A stretch of DNA of 64,000 nucleotides from Phycomyces nitens (Eukaryota > Mucoromycota > Mucoromycetes > Mucorales > Phycomycetaceae), in contig JAHRBC010000001.1 in NCBI GenBank assembly GCA_022702545.1, positions 8,618,001 to 8,682,000 of the forward strand, in the 5' to 3' direction. The number at the start of each line of letters is the position of its first letter. Position 1 is the first letter of the stretch. Below, piece by piece: positions 22,258-33,486 of the stretch. The notes below the pieces were generated by a model that saw only the letters and a list, made by a program, of their open reading frames with translations, was not told the origin of the DNA and searched no databases. A program made the position numbers and the translations under genes.

Positions 22258-24099
22258 TCAATAAGATTTAATATGTACAACAAAACAATTAGCTATATAT
22301 CCGATTTTTAACTTTGTATATCCAAATACACAGACGTTGTTCCAATAATCGGACCGTCTTCCTCTTCCTTTATGAATTCCTTGTTCTATTGTGATTCTTT
22401 TGTTTCTCTCGTAGTTCTTTACGAATCTCTCGACACGGTAGCCTCGTGATTCTGAAAGCCTGCATATATCTACTTCAGTATTCTTATAGAACCAGCCATA
22501 GCGGGTTTCCCTAGATATATTTCCAATAACGGCCGGCAATACTTTAGGATCGGTATCTTGTTTAGGAGGAATATCGTCAAGTGCTTCAGCAATAAGAGTT
22601 ATATTCCAATTGTTATGGGATTTCCTGTTGTCTTGTATAATAAATACCGCCCTTATGACAGTCAAGGACTCTAAGCTGGTATAGGACATGTCAATCAACT
22701 GACATCCAGACGTCGTAAAACTGCCTCGTACTTCTGTGTCAATCAAAATCAATGTATTTAAACTTCTGCAGTGGAAGGAAAGAAACCGGAGGACATCTGA
22801 TGTAATTTTTGATGAATCCACTTTGAATGACTCGAGCCTGAATCTTCTTGAATCGTAAAGTGCATCCTTAACCCTGATATCAGAGTTTCCGAGTAAAAGC
22901 GATTTCAAGTGAGGTGCTGCAAAGAGAAGAGTATCTAGTCCACCAGTCGTGGGAGATTCGATTTCCAGTTTGACCAAATTGCAAAGCCTGTCTTGAATGT
23001 CCACAAAGTCGAAAGCTGGTATATTTCCGTGACTACCTCTCATAACAAATGATTCGATGGTGTTTGAGAATTTTGGAAAACAAATAGCTATGATGTGGTT
23101 GTGAACATGACAGATATCACTAAAGTAATAATAATAATATAAGCGTAAGTTTACACTTAAAGTTTTTAAAGGGATATCGTGAAAGTCGATCATGCTCCAG
23201 AAAAATAGACATTCTTTATCAAGACACCTGGAATATCCAAGATTTAATGTTGTTAGGTGTTGGAATGACGGAGGTGCTTTGCGGAATGATTCTATTGCAT
23301 CGTTTCTTTGCTTATCAATACCGTCCTTTTCCTCTCCACCTTTGCTGGTATCTTCAGTATCAAGTTCGAGTGTATGCAGATTGGGATATTTGCGAGCGAA
23401 ATAACATAGCCATCGATAGTCTATATCCGTGGCTTTTATCGTCAAACTTCTCATTTTTGTGACTGGAGATACTTCTGGTATACGTTCAAAGTCGGTTTCG
23501 GTAAAGGTCAATAAATTCAACTTGAATTCCAATTGTTCAAGGTGTTTTAGATGAAAGTGAATAGCTTCAAAGACGATGAATGAGAACGGCATTGTATATG
23601 GCCAAATAAAAGCATGATTTATCGCCAGTCTTCTCAAGAGGGGTAGGTACTTGATTATTTCAACAAACTTGGTATTTATGTCGGGCATAGGTGAATCATA
23701 AAAGGAAAAGTCGACCTCTCTCAGTAATCCCCAGAGTTTCCAATCGGCCGTAACTCCAAAGTTTTTTGAGCTTATAGAATATGAGTTGAAAATAAGATAC
23801 TTTATATTTGGAAAGGCTTTCTGCAGTATGTAAAGCTTTTCGTCTGTTGCTTGTAAACCGTTACTTAAAACCAAACGCTCTACAAGGTGTCGAGATTTCT
23901 GGTAGGGATGATGATCGTCTTGGGAAGCATAGACAAGGTTCCGTAAGGTTTTTTTGCCCACTTCTAAATCAGAGTACACATAATCTTGGAAGAGTTCTTT
24001 CCATGTTTTGCAAACTAGAGTACAAGAGACCTTGTCTTTGAGGAAAAGAAGTTTTGCGATTCTTTCAATTATTTCTTGAGGAAGCTCTGATAAAGTCAT
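22258..24099 (-). CDS. F-box/LRR-like protein (tandem pair, copy 2)
   Basis: I place the start at 24099 (MTLSELPQEIIERIAKLL), giving 613 residues. An in-frame upstream extension of 56 codons is open but lies in the flank that aligns with non-coding DNA of copy 1. Residues 1-45 are the F-box (TCTLVCKTWKELFQDYVY). They are followed by leucine-rich repeats across about residues 100-480 and the same C-terminal module as copy 1 (RVERFVKNYERNK, GRGRRSDYWNNVCVFGY). A YYYYYF run near the middle comes from a short ATA/ATT repeat (about 23125-23145). The very C terminus (ANCFVVHIKSY) differs from copy 1. Expected to act as a Skp1-linked substrate receptor; target unknown. Confidence 0.9.
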   Translation of the reverse strand: MTLSELPQEIIERIAKLLFLKDKVSCTLVCKTWKELFQDYVYSDLEVGKKTLRNLVYASQDDHHPYQKSRHLVERLVLSNGLQATDEKLYILQKAFPNIKYLIFNSYSISSKNFGVTADWKLWGLLREVDFSFYDSPMPDINTKFVEIIKYLPLLRRLAINHAFIWPYTMPFSFIVFEAIHFHLKHLEQLEFKLNLLTFTETDFERIPEVSPVTKMRSLTIKATDIDYRWLCYFARKYPNLHTLELDTEDTSKGGEEKDGIDKQRNDAIESFRKAPPSFQHLTTLNLGYSRCLDKECLFFWSMIDFHDIPLKTLSVNLRLYYYYYFSDICHVHNHIIAICFPKFSNTIESFVMRGSHGNIPAFDFVDIQDRLCNLVKLEIESPTTGGLDTLLFAAPHLKSLLLGNSDIRVKDALYDSRRFRLESFKVDSSKITSDVLRFLSFHCRSLNTLILIDTEVRGSFTTSGCQLIDMSYTSLESLTVIRAVFIIQDNRKSHNNWNITLIAEALDDIPPKQDTDPKVLPAVIGNISRETRYGWFYKNTEVDICRLSESRGYRVERFVKNYERNKRITIEQGIHKGRGRRSDYWNNVCVFGYTKLKIGYIANCFVVHIKSY

Positions 24100-24940
24100 G
24101 ATAATAGAAAATATTTGGAATAGAGTGATATTGGAAAGAGAGGCTTCAATATATTTTTTTAAAAAAAAGTTCCAATGTCTTTTCAATAATTTCTGTCTCA
24201 CAGAAGAAAAGAGGCGCAGGTTATTGTAAGACAAAGGGTACACGCAGTAAATAGAACAGAAAGACAAATAAGGATGTACATGTACTACAGAAATGACAAG
24301 ACAACGTTTATTGATTTACTAGAACAAATAGGTCTTAATTCTTGGAAAGAAGAGGTATATTGGTGTAAAAATAGTGGGCCTATCAATGTAAGAGAAAGGT
24401 AGAGCTATGCACAGTAATTGGTTCAATAATTGCAAAGCTTAGATAGTGTATAGAGAAATATATCATACACAAGAGGTGAAAAGTAAAATCTATTTGAGGA
24501 TATGAGATGAGTTAAAATGAAGCAGAGGGATATGTCTGAGGCAACTACATTGGCAAAAACCTTTTGGTATACCTAAACAGAAGCAATAATTTATATCTTT
24601 ATTCCGAAAAGCAACGTTTCCTAAGATTACTGTTATTTAAAACTTTGAACACATAATTGAGCCTATCCAAATTTCTGCTGCAAGTACAATTGACTTTTTT
24701 TTTAAAAAAAAAAAAACATTGGGAAGCCATACAATACCGAACTCGGCTTTAATGTATAGCTACAAGTTCCTGGATACCAATATCCACACTTTTGTTTAGT
24801 ATGCTAATATATATATATATATATATGAAATAAAAAGGTGTAAAGTAAGTGATGTCCATAAGATCGTAAAAATTATTTCAAGAAAATACACTTCCAATCG
24901 CTAAATGCAGAAAACAGGTCAAGTCGCTTGTTTTTGAAGG
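24100..24940. other. Upstream flank of F-box copy 2, partly duplicated
   Basis: The first about 200 bases match the copy 1 promoter flank, and about 24305-24830 matches 21303-21860. Low-complexity patches are a T/A run at about 24696-24717 and a TA repeat at about 24808-24826. No gene. Confidence 0.55.
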
Positions 24941-25891
24941 CAACAAGTCAGCCACTCTGTTTGTAACAGATAAATGTGATGAATTGATGAACTATCTTGA
25001 TATCTTGTTTCCGGGGTACATAAAGCTGGTATGTTACTGACATATGCTGAACAGTGTTGAGAAGGCAGTCTCTGGGAGGTTCAGGTCTGTAAAGAACAAG
25101 GAAATGCTGATGGAGCATGTCAACAACATGATCGATACTACAACAAAAGAAGATTTTGACCTGGTGCATAAAAAGTTTGACAACACTTCTGCTAGAGTGG
25201 ATATTGAAGATAGGAAAGAGAGTGTTGCAGTGTCGGTATACTTTACCAACAGGTGAATTAGATGCCGTGAGAAGTGAGCAGGCTATATGACATCTCAGTG
25301 TATGCACTTTGGATGTACCACTACTCAGCGAGTGGAAAGTGGCCATTAGGTTTTAAAAAGGGCATATCCTCAATCTCTTCTCTTGAGTTGGCTTTTGAGA
25401 ACATAGCCAAATATGTTGAGCGGTTGGAAATGAATTTCTGGGCAACCAGAATAAGAAAAGCCAACAGGATTGATGCTCTTGTTGGAAGAAACCAATTGCT
25501 GGCCCAACTCTTCATGAAATTAAACAATCCGGCCTTACTTGCGATCGATCAAGAAATTCGCTTGCAGGAGAATAATGACAGAGATTGCCAATGCAAGGCA
25601 AAGATCCAGTACGATCTACCATGTTGCCATACATTGCCTGTTGGAAGAGATCTTCAAATCTTTGATATTCCAGAGAGATGGATTATCAATCCAGGTACGC
25701 TAGATACCTCTTTCAATGGAATCGAGCCGACTAGTCCGGCTTTTGAAAAGGCAGAGCCATGTATAAAAGAAGTAGTTCAACTGGAGAACCTCTTTCGTTC
25801 GTGTGAAGGTGGCCAACAAGTCCATGAACCTTTGGAGAAGGTCAGGACTGTTGTGGCTGGCTACTGTGGTATACATACCACAGTTGAGTGA
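24941..25891 (+). mobile_element. MULE-type transposase relic with SWIM zinc finger
   Basis: Two open blocks in different frames (25044-25256 and 25274-25891) read as the C-terminal part of a Mutator-like transposase. The second block contains a SWIM-type zinc finger with C-x-C-x(9)-C-x-H spacing (CQCKAKIQYDLPCCH). It is preceded by a helical region (LARNQLLAQLF-like, LLAIDQEIRLQE) and followed by LPVGRDLQIFDIPERWI, the order seen in MULE and FAR1-related proteins. Stops and a frame change separate the blocks, and the DDE core is missing, so it is dead. The last residues (GYCGIHTTVE) are encoded by the start of the LTR-like repeat, which suggests the reading frame was cut by that insertion. 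Confidence 0.65.
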
Positions 25892-26162
25892 AATACAGAC
25901 TCCACAACTGATCTCCGGTTACTACTTGCTAATGAACCTGGCAAGTTAACATCTCAGGAACAGTTACACACCAGGCACACGTACACTTCACACTGCTACA
26001 GTGATAACCAACTATTACACGACGGGGACTTTAATTACAAGGGAAATTGAATAATAGTATATAAGCGATCCTAATATTCTTTCTTCAATAAATAACACTC
26101 TCACAGTATTCTTATTTCTCTTAAAAGATACTAACAAACCATATACCTCATATACCACTTAA
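25866..26162 (+). repeat. LTR-like repeat, copy A
   Basis: About 295 bp beginning CTGTGGTATACATACCACAG, an inverted-repeat terminus, and ending near CATATACCACTT. The inner part holds a TATA-like AGTATATAAGCG (about 26056) and AATAAATAACACTC (about 26090), a promoter-plus-polyadenylation layout like a solo LTR. Copy B (28497-28730) matches over most of the length (GGTTACT, GTTACACACCAGGCAC / GTTATACACCAAGCAC, AATAGTATATAA, CCTAATATTCTTTCTT). It could instead be the terminal region of the MULE it abuts. Confidence 0.5.
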
Positions 26163-26388
26163 TTTTTTTTTACAATTATTGAACCCACTACTGTACATAG
26201 TTTTGCCTTTCTGCCGTACATGTATACATCTGAAATAAAGCGAGTCAAAGGACATTGAATATATGTCTTATTTGTAATAGTGTACGAGGATAAGGATATT
26301 TTATATACAATGTGATATGCACTGCTGGTCCCCCAAAACGGAGGGAGTTGGACACAATGTAAAGTGGTTGGGAATACAGCGATCTCAT
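26163..26388. other. Short spacer between LTR-like repeat and MITE
   Basis: AT-rich DNA with no gene or repeat recognised. Confidence 0.4.
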
Positions 26389-26702
26389 GGGCACGACATT
26401 TTAAGCGGGTACGACGTTTCTTGATGGGGTCTAGTATTTCTAGATGTTATGGTGTCTGGACATTTCCTTTGAGCTTCATGTTACAATTTACACTTTTTGA
26501 CATCAAAATACACCGAGTATATAAGCTACATTTAATATATCACCTCCATTACAAGTTAAAATCTTTTTTAAAGTATGTCATTTATAGAAGAAATGTTGAA
26601 GTCTTGGGGATCAGATACATTTATTAGATACCGGACAGCACGGTACAATTAAAATGTCCGGTGGAATAAAAAAGTCGTGCCCGCTCAAAAACGTCGTGCC
26701 CC
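26389..26702. mobile_element. MITE with about 33 bp terminal inverted repeats
   Basis: The left end reads GGGCACGACATTTTAAGCGG and continues GTACGACGTTT. The right end, reverse-complemented, reads GGGGCACGACGTTTTTGAGC and continues GGGCACGACTTTTTT. That gives about 33 paired bases with a handful of mismatches and a GGGCACGAC core repeated twice within each arm. The body is 314 bp and has no coding capacity. A degenerate copy lies at about 17430-17735. Target duplication is not clear (CAT / CTA next to the ends). Confidence 0.75.
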
Positions 26703-27054
26703 TAAGTTTAGCGTTATATCTCTATAGCCAACTTGTTATTCTTGTATTGTTTTCATTAAATATATATTTATTACTCATCAGACTAAACAAACTTGATTTT
26801 ATGATTATTATTTTATATATTTTCTAGAATGCTGGACATAAAAGTATCATTTTACTTGCAGAGCTTTATCAAACAAAATTGAAACATATTTGAAAATAAA
26901 TCGATGCTCACAAAATAATTCAAATGTGAATATGTGACTCGGTTTCCGGTGTCGATTGAACAATATTGGTTTGATGCTTAAAACTTTCTTTTTTTGGGAA
27001 TTATGTAGCAGTAGTCCTTTGATTCCCCCCTTTGTTACGTGACAGGCTAATACA
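26703..27054. other. LisH-WD40 upstream region with relic of F-box 3' flank
   Basis: About 26750-26905 aligns with about 22060-22205, the 3' flank of F-box copy 2 (TTCTCTAGAATCCTGGACAT / TTTTCTAGAATGCTGGACAT; AAATTGAAAC[A/G]TAT). The remaining about 150 bases are the probable promoter of the gene that follows. Confidence 0.5.
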
Positions 27055-28346
27055 ATGGCATCACTCGGTGAAGACCACAATACAGTACTTCGTTTTCTTG
27101 TTCATCATGGTTACAAAGATACAGCCGAAGCCTTTAAGCGAGAAGCTGCTGGCTTTATAAACCTCAAGAGCTCTACACAAACATTGGTTAATGAGGAGCA
27201 GCTTACACAAGACCTTGCCCGTTTGACTATTGAAAGGTTGTTGAAAATATACAAAGTAATACTTGTATGGATATCGAACTTATATGTTATGACAGAGCCC
27301 TTGAAGTAGAAGATGGCGATGAAAACTACTTTAATACACTTTGTTGCCCATTCGACTCTGTTCATCAGGACAACATTCTAGCTGCAATTATAGTACCTGA
27401 TTCCAATACCATAATCAGTAGTTCTACAGACAAAACTGTTGTCGTATCTCCAGATTTACTCGGCAGTAACACTTCTGATCCTCGCTCATACAAGCACCAC
27501 GCCGCTCCAGTATTGAGCATCGATACCCATCCTCTTCATCCCAATGTAATGTTGACAACCTCAATGGATGGCACGGCTGCATTAGTCGATACCCTGCAGC
27601 CCATGGACATACTTGACCCCGAAGGTTCCGGTTTAATCCAGCTATTCAAAAATCACTCAAAATATGTCACAAGAGGCATATTTTCTCCTGAACATGGAAA
27701 GTACATTGCCACTGCTTCTTATGACAAGTACGTCTGTGTTTATGAGGCCGACCAAGACAGTACAAGCGCTCCAACCTACACACTCATCAAGAAGCTGGGT
27801 CCATTTGTCGGCAATGCAGAAACGATCTGCTTCTTGGGACCTGACGTGCTAGTAATAGGTGTTCGTGATGATAATTATCTTCATTACATTCATCTCCCAG
27901 ACTTTAGTCGCGAAAAGTATAATATGAATGCAAACGGTGACAATTGGGTATCATTTTCACCAGTCTGGCTATCCCCATCGCCAGATCGACGTTTCTTGCT
28001 GTGTTCTACTGACCATGAGAGTGGAAGAATGATTCTTTTTGCTGCACACCAATCGAAGCAGATACAAAACTATTACGACTCGCCTTCGGACAACAAGTTT
28101 GCCACTAGACGACATGGATGGCACCCAAGTGGAAAGTACTTTTATACTATTGGAGGAGATGACAATAATGTTCGGGTAGTGGAAACAAAGACGGGGCGTG
28201 TAGTTGAATCCTTGAAATCTCACAAGAAGATGATTAAAAGCATCTTTGTTGATCCTGAACAAGGTGTTATCACGGCTGGTTTTGATCATTTAATCAATGT
28301 CTGGTCTACACCGCTTCACAATGCTGACAAAGGCGCCGGCCGATAA
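27055..28346 (+). CDS. LisH domain and WD40 repeat protein
   Basis: Two exons, 27055-27236 and 27296-28346, joined in phase 2 across a 59 bp GT-AG intron, give 410 residues. Residues about 8-33 are a LisH dimerisation motif (VLRFLVHHGYKDTAEAFKRE). From about residue 75 on, WD40-type strands repeat: NTIISSSTDKTVVV, NVMLTTSMDGTAALVD, GKYIATASYDKYVCVYE, KYFYTIGGDDNNVRVVE, GVITAGFDHLINVWS, giving one seven-bladed propeller. LisH-WD40 proteins usually act as dimeric scaffolds in ubiquitin-ligase, chromatin or cytoskeletal complexes. I cannot name the orthologue. The gene is flanked by two LTR-like repeats in the same orientation, but the intron and ordinary codon use argue against a captured retrocopy. 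Confidence 0.88.
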
Positions 28347-28396
28347 TAACATTAAAACGTAATATTGTACACGATATAATCATCTAATTGTTAATG

Positions 28397-28397
<1 letters not shown>

Positions 28398-28430
<33 letters not shown>
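28398..28430. repeat. (TA)n microsatellite
   Basis: A pure TA dinucleotide run of about 33 bases just 3' of the LisH-WD40 gene. Confidence 0.95.
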
Positions 28431-28435
<5 letters not shown>

Positions 28436-28496
28436 AAATATAGGATTTGGTGATAGATAAACGTTATTTGTAGCTACAATATAGTTATTTGTATCT

Positions 28497-28730
28497 TGTG
28501 TAGTATACACACCCCATAGCCGATCCCGGGTTACTCTTTTCTGGTGAGCATGGCAATTTAGCATCTCAATAGTTATACACCAAGCACTCCTAAATATCAT
28601 AAATAGCCATTATACAATAGTGAATTTGACCAATAGTATATAAATAATCATAATATTCTTTCTTTGATAATTAAAGCTTACTGTATTCCTTTTTCCCATA
28701 AAGATACTGTAGATATATACTTGTGGTTTC
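28497..28730 (+). repeat. LTR-like repeat, copy B
   Basis: Matches copy A (25866-26162) in the same orientation: GTAGTATACACACC against GTGGTATACATACC, CGGGTTACT against CCGGTTACT, a shared AATAGTATATAA TATA-like string, and TAATATTCTTTCTT. It is shorter and more degenerate than copy A. Confidence 0.5.
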
Positions 28731-28739
28731 ATTTTATTT

Positions 28740-28960
28740 TTTATTTTTCACAAAGCTAAAATGTCGAAAAGATGTAAAGACAAACTGGGGATGTTCTTGA
28801 CTGACCACCAAAAGGTCCTGATTTGAGTCCAATTGAGAATATCTGGAATATGTTCAACGCTAATATTCTTTCAAGGGTAAACCAAATCTTCAATACTAAA
28901 GCAGTTGAGAAAGGGGCTCTGGCCAAAGAGTGGACTAGTTTTTAGAAAAGTATAAGTTGG
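28740..28960 (+). mobile_element. Tc1/mariner transposase C-terminal fragment
   Basis: One frame at about 28788-28944 reads D-stop-PPKGPDLSPIENIWNMF and continues to AKEWTSF then stop. This is the DWP..SPDLNPIEN.W block around the last catalytic acid of Tc1-family transposases. The conserved Trp of DWP is a TGA here. Nothing upstream is recognisable, so it is a fragment. Confidence 0.8.
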
Positions 28961-31266
28961 CTATCTCATATTGAATAAATGCCTCGCTTTAATTATATAT
29001 TCCTAAATACACTTCTTACATGCATTAGGAATAAGATCAATGTAAAGACATGCCTTTTATTTACATCTTGTAACAGACCTTACTATTACTCAATGTTTTC
29101 TCTAGTAATCCTGTAAATATTTATTGATTGATTATTTATGGTTATTTGGGTCAAGAGATTAGGACAAATTTATTGGGATCCTTGCCAAATGCAGGACAAT
29201 TTTTTAATAAATTAATGGCTCAAGCTTACTAATGATAGAAAAAACACATCTCGTTTCAAAGGACACTAGGAATACAAGGGTTCATTCTATGTGATGAGAA
29301 AAGGATGATGTATTTTTGCTCTTACAAACCAAATATTCTTTTAAAACAGTGCAGGCATTACTGGCATTAACCGGCCTATTGTGGAAATAATACAAAAAGA
29401 TGAAAATGTGGGGTTATTCATTAGCTTTGCAAGGACCTGAGTGCTGACAAGGTAAGAATATGAGCACGCTTAACAAAGTATTAGACTGCTATACAATACC
29501 TTGAAGAAACAAGACGCAATATTGGGAATCTAATATACCGGACAAAATAATTCTAGAAACCAAATAAAACTACAAATAGGTTCTTACATCCTCGACAGTT
29601 GGAATCAAAATATAAAAGATGCTGAATAAAAGTATTGTGTCAGCATATGTGCCTGCTTTATTTGAATAGGCCAAATACTCTCATCAAAAATAACAGTTGG
29701 TCAATACTTTTGATGAACCTTTTTACGTTCATTAGAGGACCTGGTATTGATAAAATATTGTTTTATTCCCATATGTTTGCGTCTTATAATATTGGTTATA
29801 AGTTTTTTGCTTTATCTATATAAAAACTGCTTTACTAGCAAGATCAAAGATATATTATAAACTACTTGAAAAATATATAGATTATTAAGAATAACTACAG
29901 TGCCATATGGTTATTATAATTTGACCATTATTGCCCATCTTGTCGTCATGGTAGGAATTATACTGTGTTGTGTCCTGTTCCGGTAGTACTCGAGAGATAT
30001 AAGAAATACAATCGTTAACTTGCTGCTGCAACATCGATAACTTTGAAATTAGCTGCAACAAATAATACACGAATTATTCCTTTTCAGTTGTCTAATTACA
30101 CTGAAATGATACAAGCTGAGCAGTTGACAAAAGGCCTTCCATAAGTAACATTTGGTCCGGTAACGTATTTCTGACTCACAATATAGAGGCTGAGCAGGTT
30201 ATAAAAAAAAACTAAATAGAATATTGTATAACATATTTCCATATATTGAACAGCCCACAAAAACTCTCTCAAAAGTCGGGACTATTTCAAAGCTCAACGT
30301 TTGCTATGCACTGCAGATTATGCAGCGGTATGTATTGATTAATATGCACAGGAGTATATTTCATTAATTGACAACATTTTCTATCTTGTAGCAGAAAACC
30401 TGTCCGTCCAAGATATACTTGCAAAGTTACTGACAGTTCACTTGTATAACTTGAATATCTCTTGTATAGTTTTACAGGATCTTAAAGAGAATATATATAT
30501 ATATAAAGCCCACCTATATCTATATATCCAAATATATTCGGTTCACATATATTTACCAAAAATGGAATTTTATAGGACTAGACAAATTTCCTCATATGTT
30601 AAGTCAAAAGATTATTGCTGAATTACATCATTATTATACTGTACGTGTGTTATGTTTCAATAGGACGAGTACTCAAGTATATACACCAAAGGATAGTTTG
30701 AGGTTAAACAAACAAACAGAAAAAAAAGCAATCAATTAATTACCTATATTTCTATAAACATTTTTTTATTGATAACTTTTTTAGAATAATTCATGATTTT
30801 TGTAATGTCAACTTGACAAATATCCAGATCAAAGTACTTTTTATCAAGACACCAAAAAAATTATATATATTATAGTCTTCAATATACCTCCAAACCATTA
30901 TTCAACAGCACAAATATGGAGCTAAACATATTTTCTAGAAATGGAATAAAGAACTTCTTTACAGGCAAACATATTGCGTATACCTTTGTTCAACTTTGGA
31001 AATTTGGACATACGAATCGTTTTAATTTACAGTCCCGCTAAAATATGACCTTTTTTTCTTTAGATTATGGAGTACAATTGCTGACGAATTATCCAAGAAC
31101 TTATTTGGGCAGCTTGGACAGGACCTACTTTAAGCAGTTAATAGTTGGAAAGAATGTCAATTCAATAAAAAAAATATAAATTGATAATTCAGCAGCCTGC
31201 TTTTTTGTTAAAACCACATCTTTTTTTACTTTCAAAGCAATCTTTTATCAAATCTAAACAAACAAA
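28961..31266. other. AT-rich intergenic DNA, no gene seen
   Basis: Over 2.3 kb with only short AT-rich ORFs lacking motifs. A short TA run lies at about 30490-30505. The last about 100 bases lead into the aldo/keto reductase start. Confidence 0.5.
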
Positions 31267-32598
31267 ATGATCCCTCTCAGAGAAATCGGCAAGACTGGTG
31301 TATTGGTGCCTTCTATTGGACTTGGTTGCATGGGGTAAATTCAAACTACTTTGCTAATACCTGATCCATATGTCAAGAATGTACTCTAACCTGTACATAG
31401 TATGAGTGAATACTATGGTCCAACAGACGATGAAGAGAGTACCAAGACTCTCGAACGCTCAATTAAACTAGGGTATGCATATTATACATATAAGATATTG
31501 ACACAAGTTACTCATGAACTTATACAGATCAACTTTCTGGGATACTTCTGACTTGTACGGCCTCGAATCCCACAACGAACGTCTATTGTCGGGTGTCTTG
31601 AAGACCGAGCGAGAGAAAATATTCTTGGCGACAAAGTTTGGTATCACTCGTACTAAAGAGGGCGTATATACTGGCGTCAATGGCACTCCAGAGTACGTCC
31701 GAGAAGCATTCGAAAAGAGTAAAAAGAGACTTGGTGTTGATGTGGTTGATCTCTATTATCAACATCGCGTTGATCCCAATACGTGAGTACTTTTTTTTTG
31801 TGACCACTTGGAATCATGTATCTTTGGGTCCACTAAACTCTTCTCAAGTCCTATTGAAGAAACCGTTGCGGCAATGGCTGAGCTTGTCAAGGAAGGACGT
31901 GTACGTTTCCTCGGTAAGTCTATGATGCAGTTCTACAATATATATATATAGTTAAATATCTCACAATGTTTTGATGATTAATTAGGATTATCAGAGTGCT
32001 CTGCAGCCACACTTCGACGGGCTTACAAGATACATCCAATTACTGCCATTCAGGTGGAATACTCTCCTTGGACCTTGGACATTGAAACCAATGGCATACT
32101 AGACGCTGCTCGCGAGTTGGGTGTTTCTGTTATTACCTAGTAAGTTGCAAGAATCAAAAGATACCTTTTCTCAGAATCTCATAAAAAAATGACATTGAAA
32201 CATAATGTGATTATAGCGCCCCTCTTGGCCGTGGCTTCTTGACGGGTGCCATCAAGAGTTTCAATGATCTTCCTGCCGATGACTTGAGACGGAATCTTCC
32301 TCGCTTCTCTCCTGAAAATTTTGATAAGAACCTTAAGCTTGTCGATGGAATTACTGCCCTTGCTACCAAGAAGGGTGTTACTCCTAGTCAATATGTGCTG
32401 GCATGGATCCTTGCCCAAGGTCCTGAGTTTTTTGTGATTCCTGGTACGAGAAGGATCAAGAACTTGGAAGAAAACGTCAAGGCTGGAGATATTGTCTTGA
32501 CAAAGGAAGAGGTGGTTGAGATGAGACAGTTTATTGATTATGCTGGTACTGCAGGAAAGCGATATGTTCCTGAGCACCTTGCCATGGTGAATATTTAG
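31267..32598 (+). CDS. Aldo/keto reductase
   Basis: NAD(P)H-dependent oxidoreductase of the aldo/keto reductase superfamily, resembling the yakc / pyridoxal-reductase-like fungal subgroup; cytosolic. Six exons: 31267-31334, 31401-31472, 31528-31782, 31849-31913, 31986-32139, 32217-32598; phases close to 331 residues, the normal length. The catalytic tetrad is complete: Asp52 and Tyr57 (WDTSDLYG), Lys83 (LATKFG) and His126 (YYQHRVD). Other signatures are GLGCMGMSEYYG at the N terminus, [33 protein letters not shown] and the cofactor-binding [16 protein letters not shown] near the C terminus. Introns are 55-77 bp and all GT-AG. The substrate cannot be told from sequence alone. Confidence 0.95.
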
Positions 32599-33486
32599 GA
32601 CAGTCTAGAAAAGCATGCTCTAGTAAATAAGTAAATAAATAGCTTGATTTTACATACGTGAAAAAAGATGTTTCTAGTAATGTGTAATGAGCAAGATTAT
32701 GTAAAAGCTAAAAAACAAAACAAAAGAGATTTGATTTAATTGAGAACAATGAATATTTTGGTGTTGTATATGCATGGGATTAAAGAAGTATTTATTTTTT
32801 CAAATGGATTAATGAAATGTATAGATTGCATAATATTGTATTCTGTGATTTCTTTATCTCTTAAATCTGGGTTTGTTATCTATGGACCGAGTAACACAGC
32901 CTAAAGACTAACATTATAGTTGAGATAGATAAAGACACGTTCGTTTCTAAACTCGTATATACACATATATGTGCCCTGACCAATGTGTTTCTGTAACCCA
33001 TAGACAAATACAAGCCAGTTTTTAGGGAGAAAAGAATGAGAGATGGGCAGAAGTCTGGTGTACTAAGAATGTTGGGAATTATGACCGACAGACTAGATTC
33101 TAGGTACGCTTTGTCGATTATACTTCTTTAACATGGAGAGTGTGATAGAAAGAGGATAAAAGTTGCTACATCTATGATTTGCATGATGATAATCATTAAT
33201 ATATTTCCTAATGAAGAACGTCTTGTATTCATTTTTGCCCTGTTCTTGCCCGCTCATTTGTCCTATCGATTGATACTCCCGCAAGGTCATTTGATATTCA
33301 TAAGCGTGTGTGTGTGTAAGCGCCAGACAAAAGGGCCTATAACGTGTGCCTATGCATGACTTGGTTCTAAACCCTTGCACGCCAAATACCCCCCAATAAC
33401 CAATGATTCCTATTTCACCCATTTCTTTCTCTTTAACAACTTTTTTTTTAATTATATAATATTAATATTATTATTATTATTTTTTG
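32599..33486. other. Intergenic DNA between reductase and transporter genes
   Basis: AT-rich, with a (GT)n patch at about 33306-33318 and an ATT/TTA-rich tract (about 33450-33480) just before the next start codon. Short ORFs here have no motif. Confidence 0.5.

Noticed and set aside
24100..24267. 56-codon N-terminal extension of F-box copy 2
   Set aside because: The same bases align with the non-coding upstream flank of copy 1, and the F-box starts at the internal ATG in both copies.
26162..28497. LisH-WD40 gene as a retrotransposed cargo copy
   Set aside because: The gene keeps a normal intron and normal codon use; a retrocopy would lack it. Solo insertions on each side are simpler.
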